From assembly GCA_963976395.1 (NCBI GenBank), contig CAXBLG010000015.1:1-58700 (forward strand): a DNA stretch of 58,700 nucleotides, in the 5' to 3' direction. Positions within the stretch are counted from its first letter, which is position 1. Each line of letters opens with the position of its first letter. Made by a program: the position numbers and the translations under genes. Origin of the DNA: UBA11612 sp963976395 (GTDB taxonomy: Bacteria; Pseudomonadota; Alphaproteobacteria; Rhodospirillales; Rhodospirillaceae). Shown here piece after piece: positions 36,510-44,621 of the stretch. Below the pieces are notes generated by a model. The model had not been told where the DNA came from and did no database searches. It was given only the letters and a program-made list of their open reading frames with translations.

Positions 36510-37615
36510 CCCGCGAGAACACTCAGTTCCTTCACCACTGCGCCTGCCATATCATCGGTTGAAACCGGCGTCTGTCCTTTCTCCACAATATCGCCTGTGC
36601 GGACCCCGGCTTTCAGAACGTTCTGCACGGCGCGCTCGACCAAATCCGCGTTCTCGCTCATCGCAAACGAATATCGCATCATCATGGAAAACGAGAGCAT
36701 CATCGCCAGAGGATTGGCGAGCCCTTTGCCTGCAATGTCGGGTGCCGAGCCGTGAACGGGCTCGTAGATCGCGGGCTGACGACCAGACGCGTCGGCCTCG
36801 CCGAAACTGGCCGACGGCAACATGCCGATGGACCCGGTCAGGGTCGAGGCGAGGTCGGACAAAATGTCGCCGAACATATTTTCGGTGACGATCACGTCGA
36901 AATCGCGCGGCGCGCGAGCGAGATGCATGGCGCAGGCATCCACATACATATGGCTCAGCTCCACATCACTGAATTCGGCGGCATGAAGCGCGGTCACGGT
37001 TTCGCGCCAGACAATGCTGCTTTCTAAAACATTGGCTTTGTCCACTGAGCACAGCTTCTTGTTTCGTTTACGGGCCAATTCAAACGCCGCGCGGGCGACA
37101 CGTTCAACTTCAGAGGTGCTGTAGGTCATGGTGTTGAAACCGCGCCGTCCATCGGGGATCTCTTCGATGCCCCGCGGCTGGCCGAAGTACAAACCGCCGA
37201 TCAGTTCGCGCACAATCATGATATCAAGACCCTGCACAATTTCGGCTTTCAACGATGAGGCGTTTGCCAAAGCCTCAAACACCACGGCGGGACGCAAATT
37301 GGCAAAAAGGTTCATCTCCTTGCGAATGCCAAGTATGCCGCGCTCGGGCCGCGCTTCGAACGGCAACGTATCCCACTTCGGCCCGCCGATGCAGGCAAGC
37401 AAAACGGCGTCGGACGCCTTCGCCAGTTCCAAGGTCTCGGCCGTCAGCGGCGCGCCGTGTGCGTCATAGGATGCACCGCCGATAAGACCTTCTGTAACTT
37501 CAAAATTCGTGCGCCCGGAGGATTGAAACCAATCCATGACCTTGCGCACCGCCGGGGTGACCTCGTGGCCAATGCCGTCACCAGGCAACAGGAGAATTTT
37601 TTTCGCAGGAGACAT
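36506..37615 (-). CDS. leuB: 3-isopropylmalate dehydrogenase
   Basis: This is the third enzyme of leucine biosynthesis, oxidising and decarboxylating 3-isopropylmalate. From the ATG at 37615 it has 369 residues. It begins SPAKKILLLPGDGIGHEVTP. Substrate-binding arginines lie in RPERGILGIRKEMNLFANLRP (split by the usual spacing), and the metal site is in VDACAMHLARAPRDFDVIVT with NMFGDILSDLA. The frame extends upstream to 37666 without family similarity. It follows leuD by 35 bp. Confidence 0.97.
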   Translation of the reverse strand: MSPAKKILLLPGDGIGHEVTPAVRKVMDWFQSSGRTNFEVTEGLIGGASYDAHGAPLTAETLELAKASDAVLLACIGGPKWDTLPFEARPERGILGIRKEMNLFANLRPAVVFEALANASSLKAEIVQGLDIMIVRELIGGLYFGQPRGIEEIPDGRRGFNTMTYSTSEVERVARAAFELARKRNKKLCSVDKANVLESSIVWRETVTALHAAEFSDVELSHMYVDACAMHLARAPRDFDVIVTENMFGDILSDLASTLTGSIGMLPSASFGEADASGRQPAIYEPVHGSAPDIAGKGLANPLAMMLSFSMMMRYSFAMSENADLVERAVQNVLKAGVRTGDIVEKGQTPVSTDDMAGAVVKELSVLAG

Positions 37616-37650
37616 AACTTTGAGCTTTCTTACAAAAACTGAACTGTAAT

Positions 37651-38271
37651 TTAGGCGGACAACCAAGGTTGTTCGCGAGTCTGCTTTTCTTCAAAATCCG
37701 CAATTTTGTCTTGCTGCTGCAAGGTCAGGCCGATGTCGTCGAGGCCGTTCAGCAAATTGTCGCGGCGTTTTGCATCCACACCGAACGAAAGGACGCTGCC
37801 GTCCGGCGCCGTAACCGTTTCATTTTCAAGATCGACCTCGAACTCGCCGCCGGCGGTGTTGCCTGAGCCGGCGAGGGCCGCCAGTTTATCCACCTGTTCT
37901 TGCGGAAGCGTGATGCACAAGATGCCGTTCTTGAAGCAGTTGCCGTGAAAAATGTCGGCAAAGCTGGAGCCGATGATGCAGCGAATACCGAAATCCGCCA
38001 AACTCCAGGGCGCATGCTCGCGCGATGACCCGCAGCCGAAATTCGCGCCGGTGATTAATATCTTTGCGGCGCGGAACGGCTCTTTATTCAGGATGAACTC
38101 CGGGCGCTCGTTGCCCGCCTCGTCATAGCGCATGGCATAGAATGCCGACTTGCCGAGGCCGGTGCGCTTGATGGTTTTTAGAAACCGCGCTGGAATAATC
38201 ATGTCGGTATCGATATTGACCTGCGTCAGCGGTGCCGCAATCGCCTTTAAGGTTTTGAATTTCTCCATCAC
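37651..38271 (-). CDS. leuD: 3-isopropylmalate dehydratase small subunit
   Basis: This is the swivelling-domain subunit of isopropylmalate isomerase, working with LeuC. It has 206 residues. The motifs NIDTDMIIPARFLKTIKRTG and NFGCGSSREHAPWSLADFGI are diagnostic. The start codon overlaps the leuC stop (ATGA), so the two subunits are translated together in equal amounts. Confidence 0.98.
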   Translation of the reverse strand: MMEKFKTLKAIAAPLTQVNIDTDMIIPARFLKTIKRTGLGKSAFYAMRYDEAGNERPEFILNKEPFRAAKILITGANFGCGSSREHAPWSLADFGIRCIIGSSFADIFHGNCFKNGILCITLPQEQVDKLAALAGSGNTAGGEFEVDLENETVTAPDGSVLSFGVDAKRRDNLLNGLDDIGLTLQQQDKIADFEEKQTREQPWLSA

Positions 38272-39686
38272 GCACCTCCCATCACTTTACGAACATCGGT
38301 CAAGTGGCCGGTCACCGCCGCCGCCGCCGCCATCGCCGGGCTGACAAGGTGTGTGCGCCCACCGATGCCCTGGCGGCCCTCAAAATTGCGGTTTGATGTG
38401 GACGCGCAGCGTTCACCGGGCTGGAGAATGTCCGGGTTCATGCCGAGGCACATGGAGCACCCCGGCTCGCGCCACTCGGCACCAGCTTCGATAAAAATCA
38501 GATCGAGACCTTCCTCTTCGGCCTGGTTCTTCACAAGACCTGAGCCCGGCACGACGAGCACACCAACACCGCTTGCAACCGTCTTCCCTTTGAGCACTTC
38601 GGCTGCAGCGCGCATGTCTTCAATACGGCCATTGGTGCAGGAGCCTATAAACACCTTATCGATCCGGACCTGTTCAAGCGGCATACCTGCCGCAAGGTCC
38701 ATGTATTCAAGAGCCCGCTGAACGGCATCGCGTTTCGCCGAATCAGTAAAAGAAGCTGGGTCGGGAACCGCGCCCGTAATAGGCAGAACATCTTCGGGGC
38801 TTGTTCCCCAGGTAACCTGCGGAATGAGATCAGCCGCCGAGAGGCTAACTTCAGCATCAAAAACCGCATCCGGATCGCTCTGCAAAGTCTTCCAATAACT
38901 GACCGCATGATCCCAACCGGCCCCTTTTGGCACGTGCGGGCGGCCTTTGAGATACTCAAACGTCTTTTCATCGGCGGCGATGAGCCCGGCGCGCGCGCCC
39001 GCCTCAATCGTCATATTGCAGACCGTCATGCGGCCTTCCATGGACAGGTTCGTGAAAGCCTCGCCGACATATTCGATGACATGCCCCGTACCGCCGGAGG
39101 TGCCGATTTTACCAATGATCGCGAGCACGAGGTCTTTAGAGGTCACGCCGGATGGTAAAGCGCCCCCCACCCTCACGCGCATGTTTTTAGATTTTTTCAT
39201 CGCCAGGGTTTGCGTGGCGAGCACATGCTCTACTTCCGACGTTCCGATGCCGAAGGCCAGCGCGCCGAACGCCCCGTGGGTAGAAGTGTGCGAATCACCG
39301 CAGACGATGGTTTTCCCCGGCTGGGTGTACCCTTGCTCGGGCCCGATGATATGGACGATCCCCTGGCGCACGTCGTCCATCGGGATGTAGGGCACGCCGA
39401 AGTCGGCGCAATTGGATTCAAGCATCTGCAACTGCAGCCGACCGTCGGGATCAGCGATGCGTTCAAGACGGTCCGGCGTCGTTGGAACGTTGTGGTCAGG
39501 CACGGCGATGGTTTTAGTCGGCGCATGAACTTTGCGGCCCGCCGTTTTCAAGCCTTCAAAGGCCTGGGGCGAGGTCACCTCATGAACGAGGTGCAGATCG
39601 ACATATAAAATAGCATTGCCGACATCGTCTGTTGTGACGACGTGGCTATCCCATAACTTGTCGTAAAGCGTACGCGGCTGACTCAT
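38268..39686 (-). CDS. leuC: 3-isopropylmalate dehydratase large subunit
   Basis: This is the [4Fe-4S] aconitase-type subunit of isopropylmalate isomerase. It has 472 residues. Cluster cysteines are visible in FIGSCTNGRIEDMR and in GCSMCLGMNPD; VCGDSHTSTHGAFGALAFG and TLYDKLWDSHVV are further signatures. It is the first gene of leuCDB, about 107 bp after the end of the L19 frame. That gap holds several inverted repeats (see 39695-39793). Confidence 0.98.
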   Translation of the reverse strand: MSQPRTLYDKLWDSHVVTTDDVGNAILYVDLHLVHEVTSPQAFEGLKTAGRKVHAPTKTIAVPDHNVPTTPDRLERIADPDGRLQLQMLESNCADFGVPYIPMDDVRQGIVHIIGPEQGYTQPGKTIVCGDSHTSTHGAFGALAFGIGTSEVEHVLATQTLAMKKSKNMRVRVGGALPSGVTSKDLVLAIIGKIGTSGGTGHVIEYVGEAFTNLSMEGRMTVCNMTIEAGARAGLIAADEKTFEYLKGRPHVPKGAGWDHAVSYWKTLQSDPDAVFDAEVSLSAADLIPQVTWGTSPEDVLPITGAVPDPASFTDSAKRDAVQRALEYMDLAAGMPLEQVRIDKVFIGSCTNGRIEDMRAAAEVLKGKTVASGVGVLVVPGSGLVKNQAEEEGLDLIFIEAGAEWREPGCSMCLGMNPDILQPGERCASTSNRNFEGRQGIGGRTHLVSPAMAAAAAVTGHLTDVRKVMGGA

Positions 39687-39694
39687 TGTAGATC

Positions 39695-39793
39695 ACATCC
39701 CACATCTTAGTTGCGCGGGATGTAAATCTCGAAGCAGTCAGCACCCCGGCGTATTTAAGGAATAGCCGGAGTTATATCCACAGGTCGTCCGGC
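39695..39793 (-). promoter_or_regulatory. inverted repeats between rplS and leuC
   Basis: On the minus strand GCCGGA (39793-39788) can pair with TCCGGC (39770-39765). The same central arm, CCGGC plus TATT, can instead pair with AATAcGCCGG (about 39757-39746). The two structures are mutually exclusive. A third pair, ACATCCC/GGGATGT (39701-39695 and 39723-39717), lies just before the leuC start. No Leu-rich leader peptide and no T run is present, so this is not a classical attenuator. It could be an rplS 3' end or a leuC leader element. Confidence 0.35.
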
Positions 39794-39877
39794 TTACTTT
39801 TTGTCGGCTGAGCCCGGCGTCGTGGAGGCCGAGGTGTCCTCGGCAATGCGTGCTGCGCGTCCACGACGCTCACGAAG
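39794..39877 (-). pseudogene. rplS: in-frame C-terminal continuation of L19 beyond the TAA
   Basis: After the TAA at 39880-39878 the rplS frame continues for 27 codons to a second TAA at 39796-39794. It encodes LRERRGRAARIAED and then a polar tail ending GSADKK. The first part is the conserved C-terminus of L19. It is therefore coding-like sequence that normal termination would leave untranslated. It would become part of the protein if the first TAA is read through or is a sequence error. Confidence 0.8.
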
Positions 39878-40186
39878 TTAGTAAAGTTTAGCGCGGCGGA
39901 CTTTGCCGCGACGCACCACTTCGATCTTGTCGATGATCGGACCATGAAGCGGAAACACACGCTCAACGCCTTCGCCGAAGGAAATCTTGCGGACAGTGAA
40001 AGATGAATTGAGGCCGGCGTTCTTGCGGGCGATGCAGACACCTTCGTAAGCCTGGATACGCTCGCGCTGCCCTTCGGACACCTTTACATGCACCCGCACC
40101 GTATCGCCCGGCGTAAATTCAGGCACTGCGCGTTTGGCTTCCAACTCGGCCGCGTATTCTTTTTCAAATTGCTGCAACGTATTCAT
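39878..40186 (-). CDS. rplS: 50S ribosomal protein L19, apparently truncated by an internal TAA
   Basis: L19 sits at the 30S-50S interface of the ribosome. From the ATG at 40186 the protein starts MNTLQQFEKEYAAELEAKR, and PGDTVRVHVKVSEGQRERIQ, FTVRKISFGEGVERVFP and VVRRGKVRRAKLY follow. It stops after 102 residues at TAA (39880-39878), exactly where the family motif KLYYLRER requires its second tyrosine. TAC or TAT to TAA is a single-base difference. Family members are usually 115-130 residues, and the open frame beyond the stop would give 130. The frame upstream to 40327 overlaps trmD and is not part of the gene. It is transcribed with ffh-rpsP-rimM-trmD. Confidence 0.93.
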   Translation of the reverse strand: MNTLQQFEKEYAAELEAKRAVPEFTPGDTVRVHVKVSEGQRERIQAYEGVCIARKNAGLNSSFTVRKISFGEGVERVFPLHGPIIDKIEVVRRGKVRRAKLY

Positions 40187-40217
40187 TGCCGTCGTCCTTC
40201 TTGTCTTATCTTCTTGC

Positions 40218-40937
40218 TTACGTCTTTGTCTCTTTAGCCCCGGCCTCATAACGGGCCCATAAATCCGGCCGCCGCGCGCGGGTAATCTCTTCTGATCGCA
40301 TCTGCCGCCATGCTTGTATTTTCGCATGGTGGCCGGACTTTAGAACTTCCGGCACCTCGCGCCCATTCCACGTGTCTGGTCGCGTATAGTGCGGGTATTC
40401 AAGCAAGCCCGTCTCGAAACTCTCGTCGTCTAACGACTCCGTCTTACCAACAACACCCGGCAACAACCGTACCACCGCATCCAAAAGGGCAATGGCTGCG
40501 GGTTCACCGCCGGACAGGATGAAATCGCCGAGGCTGATTTCCTCCACTTCTCTCGCCTCTAGAAAGCGCTCGTCCACGCCTTCATAGCGGCCGCAAATAA
40601 CACTCACACCCGGCCCCGCCGCCAAAGCCCGCACTCGGGACTGATCCAGCAACCGGCCCCTGGGGGTCAGGTAGATCAGCGGCGTACCGGAAGCGTGGGA
40701 CGCAGCGACGGCGGCCTCTAATACATCAGGCCGGATCACCATGCCAGCACCGCCCCCAAAGGGGCTGTCGTCCACGGTGCGGTGCTTATCGCGCGCAAAT
40801 CCGCGAATGTCCACCGTTTCCAGCGCCCAAACCCCGTCCTGAAGGGCCTTTCCCGCCAGGGAGAGGCCTAAAGACCCCGGAAACATCTCCGGAAACAGGG
40901 TCAGCGCCACCGCTTTAAAGGGCATCTGGGCAGCCAT
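40218..40937 (-). CDS. trmD: tRNA (guanine-N1-)-methyltransferase
   Basis: This knotted SPOUT methyltransferase makes m1G37 in tRNA and prevents frameshifting. It has 239 residues. The trefoil-knot motifs are VICGRYEGVDERFLE near residue 113 and ISLGDFILSGGEPAA near residue 135. LDDESFETGLLEYPHYTRP and the C-terminal helical domain are also normal. It starts 5 bp after the rimM stop codon, in the conserved rpsP-rimM-trmD-rplS order. Confidence 0.98.
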   Translation of the reverse strand: MAAQMPFKAVALTLFPEMFPGSLGLSLAGKALQDGVWALETVDIRGFARDKHRTVDDSPFGGGAGMVIRPDVLEAAVAASHASGTPLIYLTPRGRLLDQSRVRALAAGPGVSVICGRYEGVDERFLEAREVEEISLGDFILSGGEPAAIALLDAVVRLLPGVVGKTESLDDESFETGLLEYPHYTRPDTWNGREVPEVLKSGHHAKIQAWRQMRSEEITRARRPDLWARYEAGAKETKT

Positions 40938-40942
40938 ATCAC

Positions 40943-41482
40943 TCAGCCCTCCGCCGAATCGCCCGATTCGCCGTCATCAAAGAGACCCGGCAACGGGGTT
41001 ACCAAAATGCGGCGACCGGCCATATCCACTTCGGCGATGGCCGCCTCGGTGAAGGGAATAAGCACCTCCTCACCATCGGCACTTTTGACTTCCATCACAT
41101 CGCCCGCGCCATAGTTATGAAACGCGGTCACCGCCCCTAGACTCTCGCCGTCGGTCCGCTCTGCCTGCAAACCGATCAGGTCTGCTTGATAGAGCGTATC
41201 GGCGCCGGGCGGCGGCAAAGCGCTGCGGTCCACGAAAAACTCCAGCCCCTTCAGGGCATCAGCTGCCGTGCGGTCGTTTACACCGTCCACCTTGGCGATG
41301 ATCACGCCCGCGCCGGATCCGGTAACCGCCAGAGTGAGCGTGCGCCCATCACTGGTGACCACCGGGCCGTAAGCGGCGACGTCTTGCGGATCCTCGGTAT
41401 AACTCTTGATCCGAATTTCGCCGCGAAGGCCTTTCGACCCGACAATGACGCCAAGACAGATCTGAGCCGGTGTATTCGCCAT
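40943..41482 (-). CDS. rimM: ribosome maturation factor RimM
   Basis: This 16S rRNA processing factor binds ribosomal protein S19 during 30S head maturation. It has 179 residues. The N-terminal domain starts ICLGVIVGSKGLRGEIRIKSY and the C-terminal PRC-barrel-like domain has LYQADLIGLQAERTDGESLG, VTAFHNYGAGDVMEV and VLIPFTEAAIAEVD. It lies between rpsP and trmD on the minus strand. Confidence 0.96.
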   Translation of the reverse strand: MANTPAQICLGVIVGSKGLRGEIRIKSYTEDPQDVAAYGPVVTSDGRTLTLAVTGSGAGVIIAKVDGVNDRTAADALKGLEFFVDRSALPPPGADTLYQADLIGLQAERTDGESLGAVTAFHNYGAGDVMEVKSADGEEVLIPFTEAAIAEVDMAGRRILVTPLPGLFDDGESGDSAEG

Positions 41483-41509
41483 GCCCGTAATCCAGCGACG
41501 ATTCCGACT

Positions 41510-41950
41510 TTAGCCTTCTGCCTTCTCTTCAGCCGCTTCTTCAGCGGGGGCTTCCTCAGCCGGAGCGGCAGCCGCGTCGGCTTTTGCCTGCTCAGCTGCT
41601 TCAGCGGCAGCCTTTGCTGCTTCTTCGGCTTCTTTCATGCGCTCGAGCGTCTTGGCGCGCGGCTTGTTCTTTTTGGTTTGCTCATTGATCTTGGGGGCGT
41701 CCACCAAGCCGACTTTCGACAGCAAACGCTGCACCCGGTCTGTCGGCAACGCACCAACGCTGAGCCAATGCTTGATGCGATCTTCCTTCACGACCAAACG
41801 CTCGGCGTGATCATGCGGAAGGCGCGGATTGTGGGTTCCAACGCGCTCGACGAAACGTCCATCGCGGGGCGAGCGGGAATCGGCAACAACCAAACGATAG
41901 AACGGCGCCTTTTTTGCGCCGCCGCGCGACAACCTGATTTTCAGTGACAT
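41510..41950 (-). CDS. rpsP: 30S ribosomal protein S16
   Basis: This is a small-subunit assembly protein. It has 146 residues. The conserved core occupies the first 80 residues (SLKIRLSRGGAKKAPFYRLV, then VERVGTHNPRLPHD and HWLSVGALPTDRVQRLLSK). It is followed by a Lys stretch and a roughly 45-residue Ala/Glu-rich tail, a known feature of many alphaproteobacterial S16 proteins. It is the first gene after ffh in the cluster, with a 59-bp gap. Confidence 0.97.
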   Translation of the reverse strand: MSLKIRLSRGGAKKAPFYRLVVADSRSPRDGRFVERVGTHNPRLPHDHAERLVVKEDRIKHWLSVGALPTDRVQRLLSKVGLVDAPKINEQTKKNKPRAKTLERMKEAEEAAKAAAEAAEQAKADAAAAPAEEAPAEEAAEEKAEG

Positions 41951-42009
41951 GTGAATCCAATCTCCTTGATTTAAAAATGTGTGGCTAAATGAATATGAGT
42001 TGAGTGTTT

Positions 42010-43434
42010 CTATCTTCGCCCAAACGGCGGGCCGCCGGGCTTCGGCAACATGCCGCCCATAAGACCGCCTGGGCCGCCCGCCCCGCCGGCAACGCCGGAC
42101 ATGAGACTCGCCAAAGCGCCGGGGCCGCCCATTTTCTTCATGCGCTTCATCATCGTTTCCATTTGCTGATGCTGCTTCAGCAACTTATTGACGTCCGCGA
42201 CGGTCATGCCCGAGCCCGCCGCAATACGTTGTTTGCGCGAGGCCTTAATGACATTCGGAAGCTTGCGCTCCTTCACCGTCATGGACTGTATGATTGCTTC
42301 TTGTCGCTTGAACGCCTTGGGGTCGAGCTTCGCGTCCTTGACCTGCTTCATCGCCTTACCAAGGCCGGGAATAAGTCCCATGATACTTTTCATGTCACCC
42401 ATGCGCTGAATTTGCTGCAATTGAGTAAGCATGTCGTTGAGATCAAACCGGCCTTCCATCATGCGCGCGGCAAGTTTCTCGGCCTTGTCTTGGTCAATGG
42501 TCTCGACGGCTTTTTCCACCAGACTGACCACATCGCCCATGCCGAGAATACGGCCTGCAATGCGCCCGGGGTTAAACACATCGATAGCATCAACCTTCTC
42601 GCCGACACCGATGTACTTGATGGGCCGTCCGGTTACAGCGCGCATGGACAGTGCCGCGCCACCGCGCGCATCACCGTCCACGCGGGTTAATACAATGCCC
42701 GTGACACCGATTTTTTCGTTGAAAGATTGCGCGGTCACCACCGCGTCCTGACCAATCATCGCATCCGTCACGAGCAATGTTTCATGCGGCGTAACCGCGT
42801 CGCGCACCGCCGACACTTCGGCCATCATCGCATCGTCAATGGTGAGGCGACCGGCAGTATCGAACAGCACGACATCGAAGACGCCGGTACGCGCTTCGCG
42901 AAGACCGCGCTTTGCGATATCAAGCGGCTGCTCTCCGGCAACAATCGGCAATGTGACAACGCCCACTTGCTTGCCGAGAATCGCGAGTTGTTCCTGCGCA
43001 GCCGGGCGGTAAGTATCGAGCGACACCATCAGCACGCGCTTTTTATCTTTGCTTTGTAGACGATGCGCGATTTTTGCGGTTGTGGTCGTTTTACCCGAGC
43101 CCTGAAGCCCGACCATAAGAACGCCGACCGGCGCCGGTGCGGCAAGGTCAAGGCCTTGAGGCGCATCCTCACCGCCCAGCATCGCAACCAATTCGTCGTT
43201 GACGATCTTGACGACCATCTGGCCTGGCGTGACGGATTTAACCACCTGCTCGCCGACGGCCTGCTCGCTCACCTTGGCGATGAAATCCTTCACCACCGGC
43301 AAGGCTACATCGGCTTCTAGCAGGGCAATGCGCACTTCACGCATGGCCGCGCTCACGTCGGCTTCGGACAATGAGCCGCGGCGGGTGAGCTTGCCGAGAA
43401 CGGCGCCAAGCTTATCTGTTAAAGCATCAAACAT
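42010..43434 (-). CDS. ffh: signal recognition particle protein Ffh (SRP54)
   Basis: This GTPase binds 4.5S RNA and signal peptides and delivers nascent membrane proteins to FtsY. It has 474 residues. It has an N domain (1-95), a G domain with G1 GLQGSGKTT (109-117), DTYRPAAQEQL, FDTAGR and VTGIVLTRVDGDARGG, and a methionine-rich M domain (FDLNDMLTQLQQIQRMGDMK). A Gly/Met/Pro-rich tail follows. Its receptor gene ftsY lies 3.3 kb away on the other strand. Confidence 0.98.
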   Translation of the reverse strand: MFDALTDKLGAVLGKLTRRGSLSEADVSAAMREVRIALLEADVALPVVKDFIAKVSEQAVGEQVVKSVTPGQMVVKIVNDELVAMLGGEDAPQGLDLAAPAPVGVLMVGLQGSGKTTTTAKIAHRLQSKDKKRVLMVSLDTYRPAAQEQLAILGKQVGVVTLPIVAGEQPLDIAKRGLREARTGVFDVVLFDTAGRLTIDDAMMAEVSAVRDAVTPHETLLVTDAMIGQDAVVTAQSFNEKIGVTGIVLTRVDGDARGGAALSMRAVTGRPIKYIGVGEKVDAIDVFNPGRIAGRILGMGDVVSLVEKAVETIDQDKAEKLAARMMEGRFDLNDMLTQLQQIQRMGDMKSIMGLIPGLGKAMKQVKDAKLDPKAFKRQEAIIQSMTVKERKLPNVIKASRKQRIAAGSGMTVADVNKLLKQHQQMETMMKRMKKMGGPGALASLMSGVAGGAGGPGGLMGGMLPKPGGPPFGRR

Positions 43435-43760
43435 CGGCTCTTATCGTATCCAATTCGCACAGTGTTCTTTGTGTCCTCATGAGCCAAACGCGGTTCGCGC
43501 CAGTGCGCGTATGTTCGCGGACTGGCGGACTCCCTTGGGAGCGGAGGACTCAAAGCATCATGATCGCGCCCCTCAGCCTATCAAAAGCCGCTGAGAAGCG
43601 GGCTGGGTGTACTGGGGGTGGCCGTAAGAGTCAAGGTAAGGTGCCGAAATCCTTCGATGCGCCAACGCACCGCATCGTCGCAAGCCTTTCTATCCCTTGG
43701 GCTTTTTGGCCGGGACTGCTAAAGACATGCCCATTGGCCCCATAAACTCGGATCAAGTCC
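43435..43760 (+). other. 326-bp intergenic region between ffh and the glycosyltransferase-like gene
   Basis: This region must contain the ffh promoter (minus) and that of the plus-strand gene. I looked for the 4.5S RNA core (GGTCAGGTCCGGAAGGAAGC) and did not find it. A CTCAGC/GCTGAG stem (43572-43577 and 43590-43595) and a short CTCCC-TT-GGGAG dyad near 43530 are present. A 12-codon minus-strand frame (MSLAVPAKKPKG) is too short to call. Confidence 0.4.
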
Positions 43761-44531
43761 ATGTCCCAACTCGTGGTGATCGGCACGCCCTGTTTCGGTG
43801 GCGTGGTAACACACGGCTACACCAGCTCGTTGCTCCAGTTCGTTCTACACGCTCAGAATAAGGGGGTCGGGGTCGCGGTTAACTTCATTCCTAGCGATGC
43901 ACTGATTACGCGGGCGAGAAGTGCAATTGTCGCCGGGGTCTTGGACAACCCCAAGGCTACGCACCTTCTGTTCATTGACGCCGATATTACCTTCACGCCC
44001 GAGCAAATCGAACGGTTGATTGCCTTCGACAAGGACGTAACGGCCGCCATGTATCCGGTTAAGTCCTATGATTGGGCCAATATGCCCGCCCGCGCGCAGG
44101 CCGGAGAGCCTTTGCAACGCGCCGGTCTTGTTTATGCCGCCGAGCACTGCAAGGGCATTCACCTGAAAACCGAGGGTGGTTTTGCAACCGCCGAGTACGC
44201 GGGAACCGGATGCCTGCTGATTAAACGGCATGTTCTGGAGCAAATGATCAAAGCCTATCCGGAGACGAAATTCGAGGCGGTGCACGGCTTTCCGGTTGAG
44301 CGTCCGACGACCAACAATCTCTATGCGCTGTTCGATTGCATCATTGATCCAAACACAGGCCACTATTTGAGTGAGGATTACTCCTTTTGCCGGCGCTGGC
44401 GCCAGCTCGGCGGCGATATTTGGATTGATCTGGAGAGCAAACTTACCCACGTCGGCCCACACAGTTTCGTCGGGGATGCGACGCAACGCTATGCGCCGTT
44501 AACAAAAAACGGGCTGCTTTCCAAAAGCTAA
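43761..44531 (+). CDS. orphan glycosyltransferase-like protein (GT-A fold)
   Basis: This protein of 256 residues has the look of a small GT-A glycosyltransferase. It has no signal peptide or membrane helix. The stretch HLLFIDADITFTPEQIERLI near residue 69 has the DxD metal motif (D73, D75). Upstream, DALITRARSAIVAGVLD fits the nucleotide-sugar site, and EDYSFCRRWRQLGGDIWIDL near the C-terminus corresponds to the catalytic-base region. YPVKSYDW and GTGCLLIKRHVLEQM are shared by poorly described proteins found in marine bacteria and phages. Donor and acceptor are unknown. No polysaccharide genes adjoin it. Confidence 0.65.
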   Translation: MSQLVVIGTPCFGGVVTHGYTSSLLQFVLHAQNKGVGVAVNFIPSDALITRARSAIVAGVLDNPKATHLLFIDADITFTPEQIERLIAFDKDVTAAMYPVKSYDWANMPARAQAGEPLQRAGLVYAAEHCKGIHLKTEGGFATAEYAGTGCLLIKRHVLEQMIKAYPETKFEAVHGFPVERPTTNNLYALFDCIIDPNTGHYLSEDYSFCRRWRQLGGDIWIDLESKLTHVGPHSFVGDATQRYAPLTKNGLLSKS

Positions 44532-44621
44532 CGAAAAACCTTGTTTCTTTTCAGTTAACTAGGCCAATGCCCGCAGGTCGGGCTCTGGACAGTTCAAAGT
44601 CGCACACCTATAACCCGCCGC

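Noticed and set aside
39687..39793. Classical leucine attenuator before leuC
   Set aside because: Hairpins are present, but there is no short frame rich in leucine codons and no T run after the last hairpin.
43435..43760. 4.5S (SRP) RNA gene next to ffh
   Set aside because: The conserved SRP RNA core and tetraloop sequence could not be found on either strand.
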